Below are positions 53,994-64,000 of a stretch of DNA of 64,000 nt, piece after piece. Every line of letters begins with the position of its first letter. Position 1 is the stretch's first letter. Below the pieces are notes generated by a model that worked only from the letters and a program-made list of their open reading frames with translations, searched no databases and was not told where the DNA came from. This DNA is from Humulus lupulus (lineage: Eukaryota; Streptophyta; Magnoliopsida; Rosales; Cannabaceae), in the NCBI RefSeq assembly GCF_963169125.1, contig NC_084800.1, forward strand, positions 53,118,866 through 53,182,865. Direction: 5' to 3'. The position numbers and the translations under genes are program-made.

Positions 53994-56612
53994 ATGCAAG
54001 ATCCATGGGGAGGAGAAATACCTATAAACGATGACCTATTGGCTCAACTGCTCGAGGATGAAGAGCAACCATCGTCACTGATACCTGATATTCCATTTTC
54101 CCGTGTTACTTCAAACACTTCACCTGTCCCTGCTCAAAGTATGGCTCGTGCTATAACCAAAGCTCAGAAAAAGAAAACCCCCACTCCTTCACATCAGCTT
54201 GCTCCTCAGGCTGAAACTCCCTCGACCAGTGGTCGAGCTAAAAATGCTCCTGACCCCAACATCCAAAGACACGCTCGACCCCGACATGCCACTCAGCCAG
54301 ATGTTAAATGACATTTAGTTCCTGAGAGCAGAGTGACGATTAGGATGATCGCCAATTATATCAGGAAGTACGGTCTCACAGGGGTGACCTTAATCCAACC
54401 TAACCAAGACCAAAGGGCGAACTTGCCCGGAGGCGCCTTCAGCGCCTGGTCGAGGTTTCACATCAAGGCAGGGGCTACCTTGCCTCTTCACTCATTTTTC
54501 CAAGGGGTGGCCAACTACTTCGGAGTTGCCCCTTTTCAAATAACCCCAAACGAATAGAGGATGCTCGCTGCACTCTATATCCTGTACAGCCACAAGAAAT
54601 GGCCCGTGCCAACTCCTCATGAGGTCAACTACTTGTTCGACCTCAAGTCTAACCCCAACCAAGAGGGTACGGGGTTTTTTCACTTCTGTCATCAGGAAAC
54701 CGGGCGCACCTTCCTGACTGACACCACCCATATATCAAATGTGGGGAGGTACTACCAGGAGTACTTCCTCGCAACTAACATGATCGCGGACAACCTGGCC
54801 TTCGCTCAAGGAGGTAAAACTTTCGTACCATTGGTTGTTGATATTTATTTAGTGTTCTTCTCCACCATATCTTAAACTTTTAATGTCCTCCAGTCCCATG
54901 GCTGCGACCAGACCCAACTCCAAATATGGAGTTGAGGTCAGCCCTCTTGGCCAGCATGGCTGACATAGAAAAAAGCATCAAACATCTGGTCACAGAGGCA
55001 AATCTTAGGCTGGTTGGCCTCTTGGCCCCTCATTAGGACATGAGGGAGTCAACTGCAGGGAGTGCCACAGCTGAGGAGGAACTTGAGCAGCAACCACCAA
55101 CATCGCCTCCAACGAAGGAGACCAACGGGGGTCACGATCAGGGAACCTGCTGGCACACCTCCAGCAAGAGGCCCTCTATCCCCCTTGGGAATGGGAAAAA
55201 GAAGGCCACCGAGCCTGTCGAACACTCGGACGAGTCTTCAAATGAGAATGGTACAGTTATTTCCCTTTTATATAGCTTGCCAATTCCCTGTCATCTATTC
55301 GACGGGGACGGCAATTTTAAATATGCTCCAAATTTAGGTTCAGACTTGTTCATGTCAGAGAGTGAGTATAAGACTAGTAGAGTCTATAGTATAGCGACCA
55401 GTAATAATAGCTCGGGTATTTGACTTTGCAATCTTTCTTTATTTATTTTCTTGATGTTATATACTTAGTCATTTATGCTATCTCACTGTTCCACATTTTG
55501 CTTCTTTTCCAGATATGGACTCTGTGAATGTGTTCGACATTTACAACACTCCTGAGGCTGCCGCAGCTCCCCCGAGCAAAAAGAAGGCAAGCAAGAGGCA
55601 CCATGGGGAAAGCAGCAAAGCACCTCAGGCCAAGAAGGCTCACAATGCAGCCCCCCCGGAGGACGGGCCCTCAGTCAATGCAACTCCAGCCCATCCTCGC
55701 GAGCAGCAGACCCCCTCTGCTCCAGCCGGATCAACTCCACCTCCAGCGGCCCCAACCAACCAGACTCAGCAGGCCGATCCTGCTTCGACTGGGGGCAATA
55801 TAACTGGTCACGTCTTCAAATCGGTCAAGGACAGGGTCGCAAAGATTGCAAAGCACGATCGCTGCCGAGAGGTGATGGTCGCGACCAAAGCGATGGATGT
55901 CGACCTGATCTTAAACCGTGCTTTGAACGAGTTTACCAGTGTAAGTCATCTTTTTCCGGGGAGACAACTCTTTTATGCTTTATAGTTAGCCTAACTTCTG
56001 CTCTGAACGTAGGCAATGCTGACCCTTACCGCTGGCCGTCTCTGCTCGGGTGCTGTTTCCGAGGAGGCCAAATCTTTGGAGCAAAGACACACTGATGAAC
56101 TTAAAGCTGCCGAAGCAAAATATGCTGACTAGCTTGCAGTGGTGCTCGAGGAGAAGAATAAGCTGGCGGAGGAGTTGAAGGAGAAGCAAAAGTCTCTGGA
56201 CAAGGCCATTGCTCAAAGGGACTAGTTTAAGGAGTCTAACCACTTCAATTTTCGCGCGACCCAACAGCTCGAGGGGGAACTGGTTGCGAGTAAACAGGAG
56301 AATACTACCCTGGAGGGCCGGATTGAGGAGCTCGAGAAAGCCAATGCCAACAACTTGGAAAGGTATAAGAATGTCACTCTTCGATGCTTCTATGATTTTG
56401 GGAAGCACAACCAGGGTGCTGACTTCAATTATCTTCCTGAGAATGCCAGAATCGCCGAGCTTGCTCGCTGTGCCGCTCAACTGGCAGAGGAAGATAGGGC
56501 AAGGATTCCTGCTTCCCCTGAGATCTCGCTGGCCGCTGGGATGGACGGGGCAGATAATGAGGCTGCAGGCGTCATCGATCAAGGCCCTCCTCAAGATCCC
56601 CCGGCTCCTTAA
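53994..56612 (+). pseudogene. Antisense extra gene of a Tat-like Gypsy element (Transposase_28 / putative gypsy-type)
   Basis: Four predicted exons joined in frame: 53994-54813, 54894-55250, 55513-55940 and 56013-56612. Exon 1 begins MQDPWGGEIPINDDLLAQLL and carries the domain annotated in plants as putative gypsy type transposon: RMIANYIRKYGL, FHIKAGATLPLHSFFQGVA, YFGVAPFQITPNE, then KKWPVPTPHEVNYLFDLKS and TGFFHFCHQ. Exons 2 and 3 are Pro/Ser/Ala-rich and basic. Exon 4 is a long coiled coil (VVLEEKNKLAEELKEKQKS, TTLEGRIEELEKANANNLER). Five in-frame stops (54309, 54555, 55034, 56130, 56223) break it. Extra ORFs antisense to gag-pol near the 3' end are known in Tat-lineage elements; here gag-pol is on the minus strand at 57317-64000. 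The function of such ORFs is unknown. Confidence 0.7.
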
Positions 56613-57316
56613 GATCCTCCGGCTGCTTAAGCTTTTTCTATTTATATTTTATCTTTTTAACTACACGACCTACGGGTCGTGATGTCAAGACTATATATAT
56701 TTTGTATTGCTGCATAGGCAGCTTTTACTTTTATTTGAACAATTACATCCGAGCAGCGACTGCTCACGGTGTAAAAGGATACATTTTGATATTATAATAT
56801 ATTTGCATATTATTATACAATATGATCGCGTGACCGAACTTAGCATAGCACTTTGGTTTGATTTAACAAAATAATAAAATTTTGAAAAATACTCTAAGTG
56901 CCCTAGGATGCTTTCACTTATTTTGCTCATGTGTTTACATACCTTTTAACAATATGCTTTGCTTACTTGTACCTTATATGCCCCCAAGTGATCGAGGAGC
57001 TTTAGGTCCTTGGTCACTTGCCTTGACCAGAACGTGTTCGAACATTACTGCTCAGAGCAATATGATTAGCATTATAATATAGCAAAACAACACACGTAAT
57101 GAGCAAATACTTGTAATAAATACAATAGTTGGCAAGAAATGACTGGCTGCACACAGTCCCTTTTATTTCTCGTAATAAATGGACTAAACATGACTGTACG
57201 AGTGATCAATAAGATCTTACATTTATAAGCCATCAGTCACATAAAATGACCAACCTTTTTTTTCAAAACTTGTAAAAAGTAAAATTAATACAAGCCAATT
57301 CTTTAAGAAGAATTGT
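56613..57316. other. Spacer between antisense gene and pol, no gene
   Basis: AT-rich DNA that should hold the 3' ends of both the antisense gene (plus strand) and pol (minus strand). It contains the hairpin CACGACC-TACG-GGTCGTG at about 56665-56682 and a stretch near 56981-57032 (CCCCCAAGTGATCGAGGAGC, then TCACTTGCC) that looks like element-internal sequence. No ORF with a recognisable domain. Confidence 0.5.
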
Positions 57317-58913
57317 TTATTGGTGATACTTGCGCAGGTGTTCTCCATTCCAATAGCAAGGAACGAGATCTCCGTTTAAGCGTGCAAGTTTATAAGTGCC
57401 TGGGTGAAGTAGTCGACGGCAACCACTGCATACTTTACACCACCTTTTCCTGTGGCAAATATCCGATTAGATTTATCCCCCAAACTACGAAGGGCCATGG
57501 ACTCTGCATCTACTTTAACTCGTTAGGAGCTGCTCGTGGGATTTTAGAAAATCTCTGACACTTGTCACATCTCCGCACGAACTCCATTGAGTCTTCATTC
57601 ATGGTTGGCCAGAAATAGCCCTGCCTCAGGATCTTTTTTGATAGACTTTGCCCCCCAGCGTGGTCCGCGCAAAAACCTTCGTGCACCTCTTTCATCAACT
57701 CTTTGGCTTTCTCCTTGGTAATACATCTAAGAAGTGGCAGTGAGTATCCCCTTCGGTACAGGATCCCATCAACCAGGTGATACCTAGCAGCTTTCCACTG
57801 AAGGGTCCTGGCTTTGTTTCTGTCCCCTGGTAGCACGCCGCTTGACATATACTCTACATACGGTGCCATCCACGTATCTGCCATCTGGATTACCAGAGTG
57901 GTTTCTGCTGCTTGGATGCTTGGTACTGATAGTCGTTCGACTGGCACTATGTTCAGAGTATCAACATCCTTTGCACTTGCCAACTTTTCCAAAGCGTCCG
58001 CGTTGGAATTCTGATCGCGAGGTATCTGTTGGAGACTGTATTTTTCAAACTGGGCTAACAGATCCTTTGCTTTGTTCAGATAGGTGACCATCTTCAAACC
58101 TCGCGTCTGGTACTCTCCCAAGACTTGATTCACCACCAACTGCAAATCGCTATAGATGTTAAGCACTTTTATGTTCATATCCTTGGCTAACCGCAATCCA
58201 GCGAGTAATGCTTCATATTCAGCCTCATTGTTAGAAGCAGCGAAGTCAAATCTAATTGCACAGTGAAATCGATGCCCTTCCGGCGTTATCAATATCACTC
58301 ATGCTCCTACGTGGGATTCGTTAGATGAACCGTCTGTGAACAATTTCCATGAGGGTGCTTGGATTTGACATTTAGGCTCGCTGGGTTCTTTAGTTTGCTC
58401 ACCACTCGCGAGCTCTGTGAATTCGGCAATGAAGTCAGTCAAGGCTTGTCCTTTTATCACTGCTCGCGGCAAGTAAGATATGTTGAACTGCCCGAGTTCG
58501 ACTGCCCACTTTAGTAATCTTCCCGCAGCCTCTGGCTTTTGCAGGACTTGCCGAAGAGGTTGGTTGGTCAATACCGTAATTGGATGAGCTTGGAAGTAAG
58601 GCCGCAGCTTCCTAGAGGCCAAAACTAAACAATAGGCTAACCTTTCGATGGGGGGATACCTTAACTCTGCTCCGATCACCCTTTTGCTTACATAATAGAC
58701 AGCCTTCTGCACACCCTCTTCTTCTCTTACTAGAAGAGCACTAGCAGCGTAATCCGTGATTGCCAGGTAGATGAACAAAGTCTCTCTATCGGCCGACTTT
58801 GACAGGATGGGTGGTTGCGCCATATGCATTTTTAGCGCTTGAAAGGCCTGTTCACACTCATCTGTCCATTCAAATTTCTTATTGCCTCTTAGTAGATTGA
58901 AAAAGGGACGCAC
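57317..58913 (-). pseudogene. Gypsy pol 3' part: RNase H, second RNase H, integrase remnant
   Basis: On the minus strand, 58913-58299 continues from RT into the first RNase H (FEWTDECEQAFQALKMHM, REEEGVQKAVYYVSKRVI, RYPPIERLAYCLVLASRKL, then TDFIAEF). 58298-57510 holds the second, archaeal-like RNase H (FAASNNEAEYEALLAGLRLA, IYSDLQLVVNQVLGEY), then the integrase HHCC zinc finger (HEGFCADHAGG ... CDKCQRF). The integrase core begins (WGINLIG and AVVAVDYFTQA, frame-shifted) but then jumps directly to the pol tail GDLVPCYWNGEHLRKYHQ and the stop at 57317. The catalytic core is missing. Confidence 0.85.
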
Positions 58914-59553
58914 TTGTCTGTTGATTTCGAAATGAATCTACTGAGAGCAGCAATCCTCCCGGTCAGGCTTTGGACATCCTTAATCTTCACTGGCGACTTC
59001 ATCTCGATCAGGGCTTTTATTTTCTCGGGATTAGCTTCAATTCCTCTTGATTTAACTATAAATCCCAAGAACTTCCCCGATCCTACTCCGAAGGAGCATT
59101 TAAGGGGATTTAACTTCATTCGATATTTATTCAGGACGATGAAGCATTCCTGCAAATCCCTTACATGCCCCTTCTGCTTTCTTCGATTTAACCAGCATGT
59201 CGTCGACGTAAACCTCCATGTTTATGCCGATCAGCTCCTTGAACATGTGGTTGACGAGTCTCTGGTAAGTTGCACCAGCGTTTTTTAAACCGAAGGGCAT
59301 CACCTTGTAACAGTAGAGCCCTGTATCAGTTCAAAAGCTTGTGTGATCCTCATCAGGGGGATACATACTGATTTGATTATACCCGGAGTATGCATCCATG
59401 AATGAGAGGATCTCATGCCCTGCAGTGGCATCAACCAGCTGGTCGATCCTCGGGAATGGGAAACAGTATTTGGGGCAAGCTTTATTTAGGTCTGTAAAAT
59501 CCACGCACGTACGCCACTTGCCATTTGGCTTCGGCACTAGTACGGGATTAGAG
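58889..59553 (-). pseudogene. Gypsy reverse transcriptase, 3' part
   Basis: On the minus strand, right after the solo LTR: SNPVLVPKPNGKWRTCVDFT, DLNKACPKYCFPFPRIDQLV, FMDAYSGYNQISM. The catalytic YVDD segment is in a different frame: around 59205-59190 the strand reads a vestige of the VDDML type. 59155-58889 then reads MQECFIVLNKYRMKLNPLKC, FLGFIVKSRGIEANPEKIKA and TGRIAALSRFISK. At least one indel separates the pieces. Confidence 0.82.
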
Positions 59554-61472
59554 TGTAGAGTCCAAGAACTTTACTTAGCTAGTTAGATAGTAGTATTATA
59601 GTATTTATAGTATTATCTTTATGACTGTGGATTTTTCGTTCAGACCGGGAATTATTTGGACACTCATAGTAGTACTTGTAGATTTTCTAAGTTTAACCTA
59701 TAGTTTAAGAATATTAATGTTAACCTAAGGTTTGATTAATATGGCTGATATTAAGGAGATTATTTATTATACTATGTGGTTTAGATAAGAACCAATAGGA
59801 TTTTAAGCACGTGTTATGTATGGGTGATTAAAGGATTAAGTATTTTGAGGATTAAATTTAATAAGGGTAAAGTTTGAATGCTCTAAGGTCAGTCAGCAGC
59901 TTTGAATACGTTTAAGGGCTTAGTCAAGGCTGTTTACTCAATTTGAATTAAGCTAAAAATGTGTAATTTCGTGTTTAAATAATCAGCGAATGCCGATTTA
60001 TCGCAGCTATAGGGGGCGATATATCGGAGCCCGTAGATACGGAAAACACGAAACGATGCACGTTTGCCTCGGGCATATTGGTCCAGGCGATATATTGCCT
60101 ATAGGGGGCGATATATCGCCTCCTTCAGCTTATTTTGAAAGTTTTTGAATTTGTTTTCCATTCAGCCATTCAACCTTTTGATAAGTCCAGCAACTTTTTG
60201 AACGAGTCTTCAGCCTTTGCTGAACGATTATTCAAATTATTTTCACCTAAAAAGCCATTATTTTTATTCAAGTTAAATTAAGATCCTTTCATTCCTAAAC
60301 TCTATAAATAAGACCTAGTACCCAGCCATTATTCACCTTTTACTCTAAGTTCAGAGGCTGCAAGTTGCTAGGTGAGTGTGAGAGTGTAAACACTTGGGTG
60401 GGGAAATCATAAGTTTGATCACCATAAGCTTATCAAACACTTGGGGAAGTAAGGTTTCATAGTATTTCGGTTCAAGGTTTAGATTGGTCTACAAGTCTTC
60501 AAGGTATTTCTACACCTTAGTTCATTGGTATTATTTTGTTTTAAGTTCTCATAGTCTTCTACTCAGCCTCTAACCTTAATCTTTATTTTGGTTAGGAAAT
60601 CTAAGTTCTTGAGCAAAAAGGTTTTGGTAAGTATTTTTCTCAATGGTTTAGTCCTTCCATTCCTTTCAATTCTCTTATTCTCTATACTCACTCTTTTTAA
60701 TGGTTCTTAGGAGTGTGCCAAAGTCCCACCTCTGTCCTCTTATCCCGATATTTTGGTAAGTAAAATAGGATAGAAATTCATATGTTATATGTTTTATATG
60801 TTATCTTATGTTTCTTATGTTATGATAAGTGTTATGATATGTATGTTTGTAAGCTTGGGCATATGACCCATATGACTAACAAGCCCCAAATAGATTATGG
60901 GCATATGACCTGCTTAGCTAGTAGGACCCCACTAATCTAATGGGCATATGACTTGTTTAGTCTATGGGACCCCAAGTAATAATGGCCATTATAGTATGTG
61001 TATGAAGTAAGTGTAATGTATGTTATGTTATGTTTTTATGTTTCTTATGAAATCTATGTATATGAACTATGTGGTAGATTTTCCTTGCTGGGCATTAGGC
61101 TCATTCCTTTTTGTTTATATGTGCAGGAAAATAGCTATAGTGGCGGTAAGGTTCGTGGATACTTGGGGATTGTGTATCGGTGATGAATGGATTCAAGGAG
61201 TCGAGAGTTCAATTTTCGAGGATGTAGTCTTCTTTTTATGGTTTTACATGTATTTTTTCGCACTTGCTATGTAACTCCTTTTTATTTAAATTATGTTTTA
61301 TTTTTAAAACAATGGGATCCCATATCCTACTTGACATTTTATGTAAGTAACTCTTATTTTTACAAGTTTCCTAATAAAGTTATGGTATTTTCACAATGTA
61401 AGTTTTTTTTAAGGATTAGTATGTTTAGTTTTCGTTAATGGTCCAAAAGTCTAGAGTAGTTGGGTCATTACA
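59554..61472 (+). mobile_element. Solo LTR, family G (1919 bp), TSD TAGAG
   Basis: Starts TGTAGAGTCCAAG, ends GTTGGGTCATTACA, flanked by TAGAG at 59549-59553 and 61473-61477. It splits the Gypsy RT, whose frame continues across it (FYPSWVS|SNPVLVPKPNGKW). Contents: the palindromic block 60000-60122 with GGCGATATATCGCC at 60107-60120, a TATAAATAAG promoter at about 60302, repeats of GGGCATATGAC (60858-60960), CTTGCTGGGCATTAGGCTCA near 61084, and TGGGATCCCA at 61313-61322. It shares layout but little sequence with family A. No conserved ORF. Confidence 0.92.
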
Positions 61473-61903
61473 TAGAGACCCATGATGGATAAAACGCCAC
61501 CCTGATGAACCCATTCTCCTTCAGCTTCTCGACTTCCTCTTTCAAGGCCCTTGATCTATCTTTGTCGAGCAGCCTTCTTTTTTGTTGCACTGGTGGAAAG
61601 CTTTTGTCGATGTTTAGGACATGGCAGATGACTGCAGGATCTATCCCGACCATGTCTTTATGTGACCAGGCGAAGACATCCTGGTTCCTCCTTAAGAACT
61701 CCACCAGTGCTTGTTTTGTTGTTGTCTCTAAGTTTTTACCGACTTTCATAACTCTGGTCGGATTTTCCTCATCAAGTTGGACCTCTTCAAGGTCCTCGAT
61801 GGGTCCCACTTCTTCTTCAAAATCTCCAAAGAGAGGATCTAAGTCCCTATCCTCACTTTGGGCAACGCCCTATTTGGTGAGATTATCACCTGAGCGGGCC
61901 TGA
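61473..61903 (-). pseudogene. Gypsy protease-RT linker and RT start
   Basis: On the minus strand the frame passes through VGPIEDLEEVQLDEENPTR, LETTTKQALVEFLRRNQDVF, AWSHKDMVGIDPAVICHVL, then KRRLLDKDRSRALKEEVEKL and ENGFIRVAFYPSW, the typical region just before the RT palm. A TAG stop lies near 61871. It is cut at 61473 by solo LTR G. Confidence 0.85.
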
Positions 61904-62886
61904 ACATCAGTTGCCATTTGCAACTCCTTTCCGGTGGCATCTTTCGATACACCCTTCTTTGCCTTGGTGATCGAGGCATTGTAGCACTCCCTCGCTTCCC
62001 TCTAGTTTCCCAACACGCATCCTACCCCTGCGTTTGTTGGGAATTTCATAGCGAGGTGCCATATAGTGGTAACGGCTCGTAGGTCGACCAAGATTGGCCT
62101 CTCTATCACAGCGTTGTACGCCGAAGGACAATCAACTACTATAAAAGTAGTGAGTAATGTCCTATTAGCAGGTGCAGTGCCTGCTGTGACTGGGAGTCTA
62201 ATCGACCCTACTGGGGCGAGCCCTTCTCCGGAAAAACCATAAATGGTTTGGTTGCATGGCTCCAGGTCTATCACGGACAACTTCATCCTTTCCAGCGAGG
62301 ACTTGTATAGGATGTTGACCGGACTTCCTATATCGACCAACACCCTTTTCACCATCATGTTCGTGATCTGTACGTCCACGACCAGTAGATCGGAGTGTGG
62401 CAATCGCACATGTTGGGCGTCGTCATCAGAGAAGGTGATCAGTTCCTCCTCTGTTCTAGCCTTTTTTGGTGCTCGATCCTCAACACTCATCATCTCGATG
62501 TCTTGGTCATGGCGTAGGGTTCGAGCATATCGTTCCCTTGCCTTTCTACTATCTCCTGCAAGATGTGGGCCTCCGTAGATGGTGAGTAGGGTACCTGCCA
62601 TGGGAGCTGGCTGTAAAGGTGGCAAGCATTGGCGTGCAGGCGCCGACTCGTTGCCACCTTGAGCTTCTCGCTGGGAACCTCCCGCGGCTCGTACATATCT
62701 TCTTAAGTGTCCCTGTCTTATCAGAAACTCAATTTCGTCCTTCAGCTGGTTACACTCATTAGTGTCGTGCCCGTAGTCGTTATGAAAACGACAGAACTTT
62801 GTTGAATCTCTCTTGGAGATATCTTTTCTTATGGGTGTAGGTCGTTTGTAGGGCACGCTTGAGCTGGTCGCCTGGTAGACCTCGGC
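61904..62886 (-). pseudogene. Gypsy gag end (zinc knuckle) and protease
   Basis: On the minus strand, 62856-62002 opens with KRDSTKFCRFHNDYGHDTNE and CNQLKDEIEFLIRQGHLRRY, the CCHC-type knuckle and following helix of Tat-like gag. After a Gly/Ala/Pro-rich linker comes the protease: VKRVLVDIGSPVNILYKSSL with the active-site DTGS changed to DIGS, then YGFSGEGLAPVGSIRLPV and FIVVDCPSAYNAVIERPIL. TAG near 62002 ends the open stretch. Confidence 0.85.
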
Positions 62887-64000
62887 TCAACTTTCAACAA
62901 GGGCAGTGTAATTAGTGAATCTTGGTTCATACCGATTACCTTTGGGGCGCTTACTCTTGGAGGTCGAGGGTTCGTTGCTCGCCCGCTTTCCACCATTCTT
63001 ACTATTGCTATTCTCGTTGCCTTTGCTGTTGCCATTGGGCTTCGACCCGTTGGCGGCTTTGGCGGGTTCTTCCTTGGGCCCCTTGTCTTTTGCTGGCGAT
63101 TTCCCTTCGTTGGCAATCGCGTCCTCAAGCTTGATGTACCGATTAGCTCGATCTAAGAACTCCTGGGTACTTTTAACCCCATGCTTTCTGAGGCTACTCC
63201 AGAGGGGAGAATGGCGCCTAACCCCAGCAGTTAGGGCCATCATCTTGCCTACATCGCCCACTGTCTTGGCTCCAGCTGCAGCTCGCATGAAGCGCTGAAC
63301 GTATTCCTTCAAGGGCTCCCCCTCTTTCTGGCGTATCTTGACCAGTTGGTTCGCCTCAGTGGGGTGCACACGACCCGCATAAAACTGTCCGTAAAACTCC
63401 TTCACGAACATCTCCCAGGAGGCTATACTCGCAGGAGGGAACTTAAAGAACCACTCCTGGGCGGCATCAGAAAGTTTCACTGGGAAGATCCTGCAGCGAG
63501 CATCTTAAGAGACTTTCTGAATGTCCATTTGTATCTCAAACTTGTTGACATGAGATACTGGGTCTCCATACCCGTTGAAATTCGGCAATGTTGGCATCTT
63601 GAACTTACTGGGGGTTTCTGCCACAGCAATCCTCTGTACAAAAGGGGTGCCTCTCCTTCGATCGTACTCAATGTGTGATGTTCGCCCCCCGACCAGCTGT
63701 TGCATAGCCTGGTTCAGGGCATCAATTTGAGCCTGAATAACTTCTAGGATTGCTGGGGCCTCTGGTGCCGGGGGAATGTATTCATCGTGCCTTTCTCGGC
63801 GGTCGTTGAGTACATCCCTCAAATCATCGTCTCTTCGCCGCTGCTCGCTGGCTCCGAGCTGACTAAAGACGTTATTCTTCCTGGGCTGCCCCACAACATT
63901 ATGACCTGCTGGTCGGTCTTCTCTAGGTGGGGGGCTCCTGCCTCCACCTCTATCTTCGTTCCTCTGACCAGCATTTCCTCTGCCTGAGTCGGCTTCATTG
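62887..64000 (-). pseudogene. Gypsy gag (Retrotrans_gag domain), 5' end beyond window
   Basis: On the minus strand the frame is open from the window edge: ILEVIQAQIDALNQAMQQLV, FKMPTLPNFNGYGDPVSHVN, a TAA near 63506, then LSDAAQEWFFKFPPASIASW, EMFVKEFYGQFYAGRVHPTE and LKEYVQRFMRAAAGAKTV, the capsid-like gag domain. It ends with a Lys/Asn/Gly-rich basic region (SKGNENSNSKNGGKRASNE) and a TGA at 62887-62889 that is in frame with the downstream zinc-knuckle stretch. The true start is not in the window. Confidence 0.87.

Larger units (their letters stand above)
52960..64000 (-). mobile_element. Tat-like Ty3/gypsy element, 5' end beyond the window
   Basis: From the right edge, minus strand: gag, zinc knuckle, protease, RT (split by a solo LTR), RNase H, a second RNase H-like domain, integrase zinc finger, remains of the integrase core, and the pol stop. 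Then the antisense extra gene follows on the plus strand. The second RNase H and antisense gene are features of the Tat lineage. The 3' LTR should lie somewhere in 52960-53990, but I could not define its ends; the 5' LTR is outside the window. In-frame stops and an integrase deletion make it defective. Confidence 0.75.

Noticed and set aside
55528..55803. Second ORF overlapping the antisense gene exon 3
   Set aside because: A shadow frame of the GC-rich exon; the phase-consistent exon model explains the region.
62915..63298. 127-codon plus-strand ORF opposite the Gypsy gag
   Set aside because: It is the reverse reading of a gag frame with recognised domains, with Leu-rich composition typical of an antisense shadow.

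Overview
The window is nuclear DNA of a flowering plant. The evidence is spliced genes with GT-AG introns, a plant-type single-Myb-histone gene, a plant N-myristoyltransferase, a Cassandra element carrying 5S rRNA sequence, an Angela/BARE-like Copia element, a Tat-like Gypsy element with an antisense extra gene, and a CACTA element. The species cannot be named from the sequence; a woody or herbaceous eudicot is my guess. Only two conserved host genes are recognised: NMT1 (+, 6981-8285, one coding exon behind a 5' UTR intron) and a TRB-type telomere-repeat-binding gene (-, five exons, 10355-13969). They converge on a shared 3' intergenic stretch. A possible third gene is a 51-codon ORF for a small two-helix membrane protein at 52723, with its own TATA box and three AACGG boxes upstream.

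Layout. 1-6480: repeats, namely the tail of a long LTR (1-255), a solo LTR with TSD CTAAC (779-1574), a non-autonomous CACTA element with TSD TTA (1891-3063), and two related LTR-like copies (about 3700-4465 and 4990-5700). 6480-14030: the gene island. 14995-15514: nine evenly spaced copies of a GTAACYGGTTAC palindrome. 16.1-47.8 kb: a nest of insertions. A minus-strand LINE was split by a minus-strand Copia element (Copia-1, 16303-42299), which was split by a nearly intact plus-strand Angela-like Copia (Copia-2, 29111-41348), which was split by a solo LTR (36621-38895). Four further solo LTRs also sit inside Copia-1, one of them inside another, and one more sits in the LINE. Most of these insertions are proved by matching 5-bp target duplications and by host reading frames that resume after the insert. 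47.8-52.6 kb: truncated LTR pieces and short tandem arrays. 52.6-57.3 kb: the small ORF, a palindromic promoter-like block and a plus-strand multi-exon gene of the Transposase_28 / putative gypsy-type kind. 57.3-64 kb: a minus-strand Tat-like Gypsy polyprotein (gag, protease, RT, RNase H, second RNase H, integrase with its core deleted), split by a solo LTR and cut by the window end.

Nine complete solo LTRs against two two-LTR elements show that removal of internal regions by LTR recombination dominates here. All element polyproteins carry stops. In the antisense gene every stop could come from C-to-T change at CG or CHG sites, as expected from methylated, silenced DNA. The most unusual signals are the changing perfect palindromes found in LTRs (several at one homologous position in one family), the GTAACYGGTTAC array, the promoter of the small membrane ORF, and the antisense gene's own promoter with a spliced leader.
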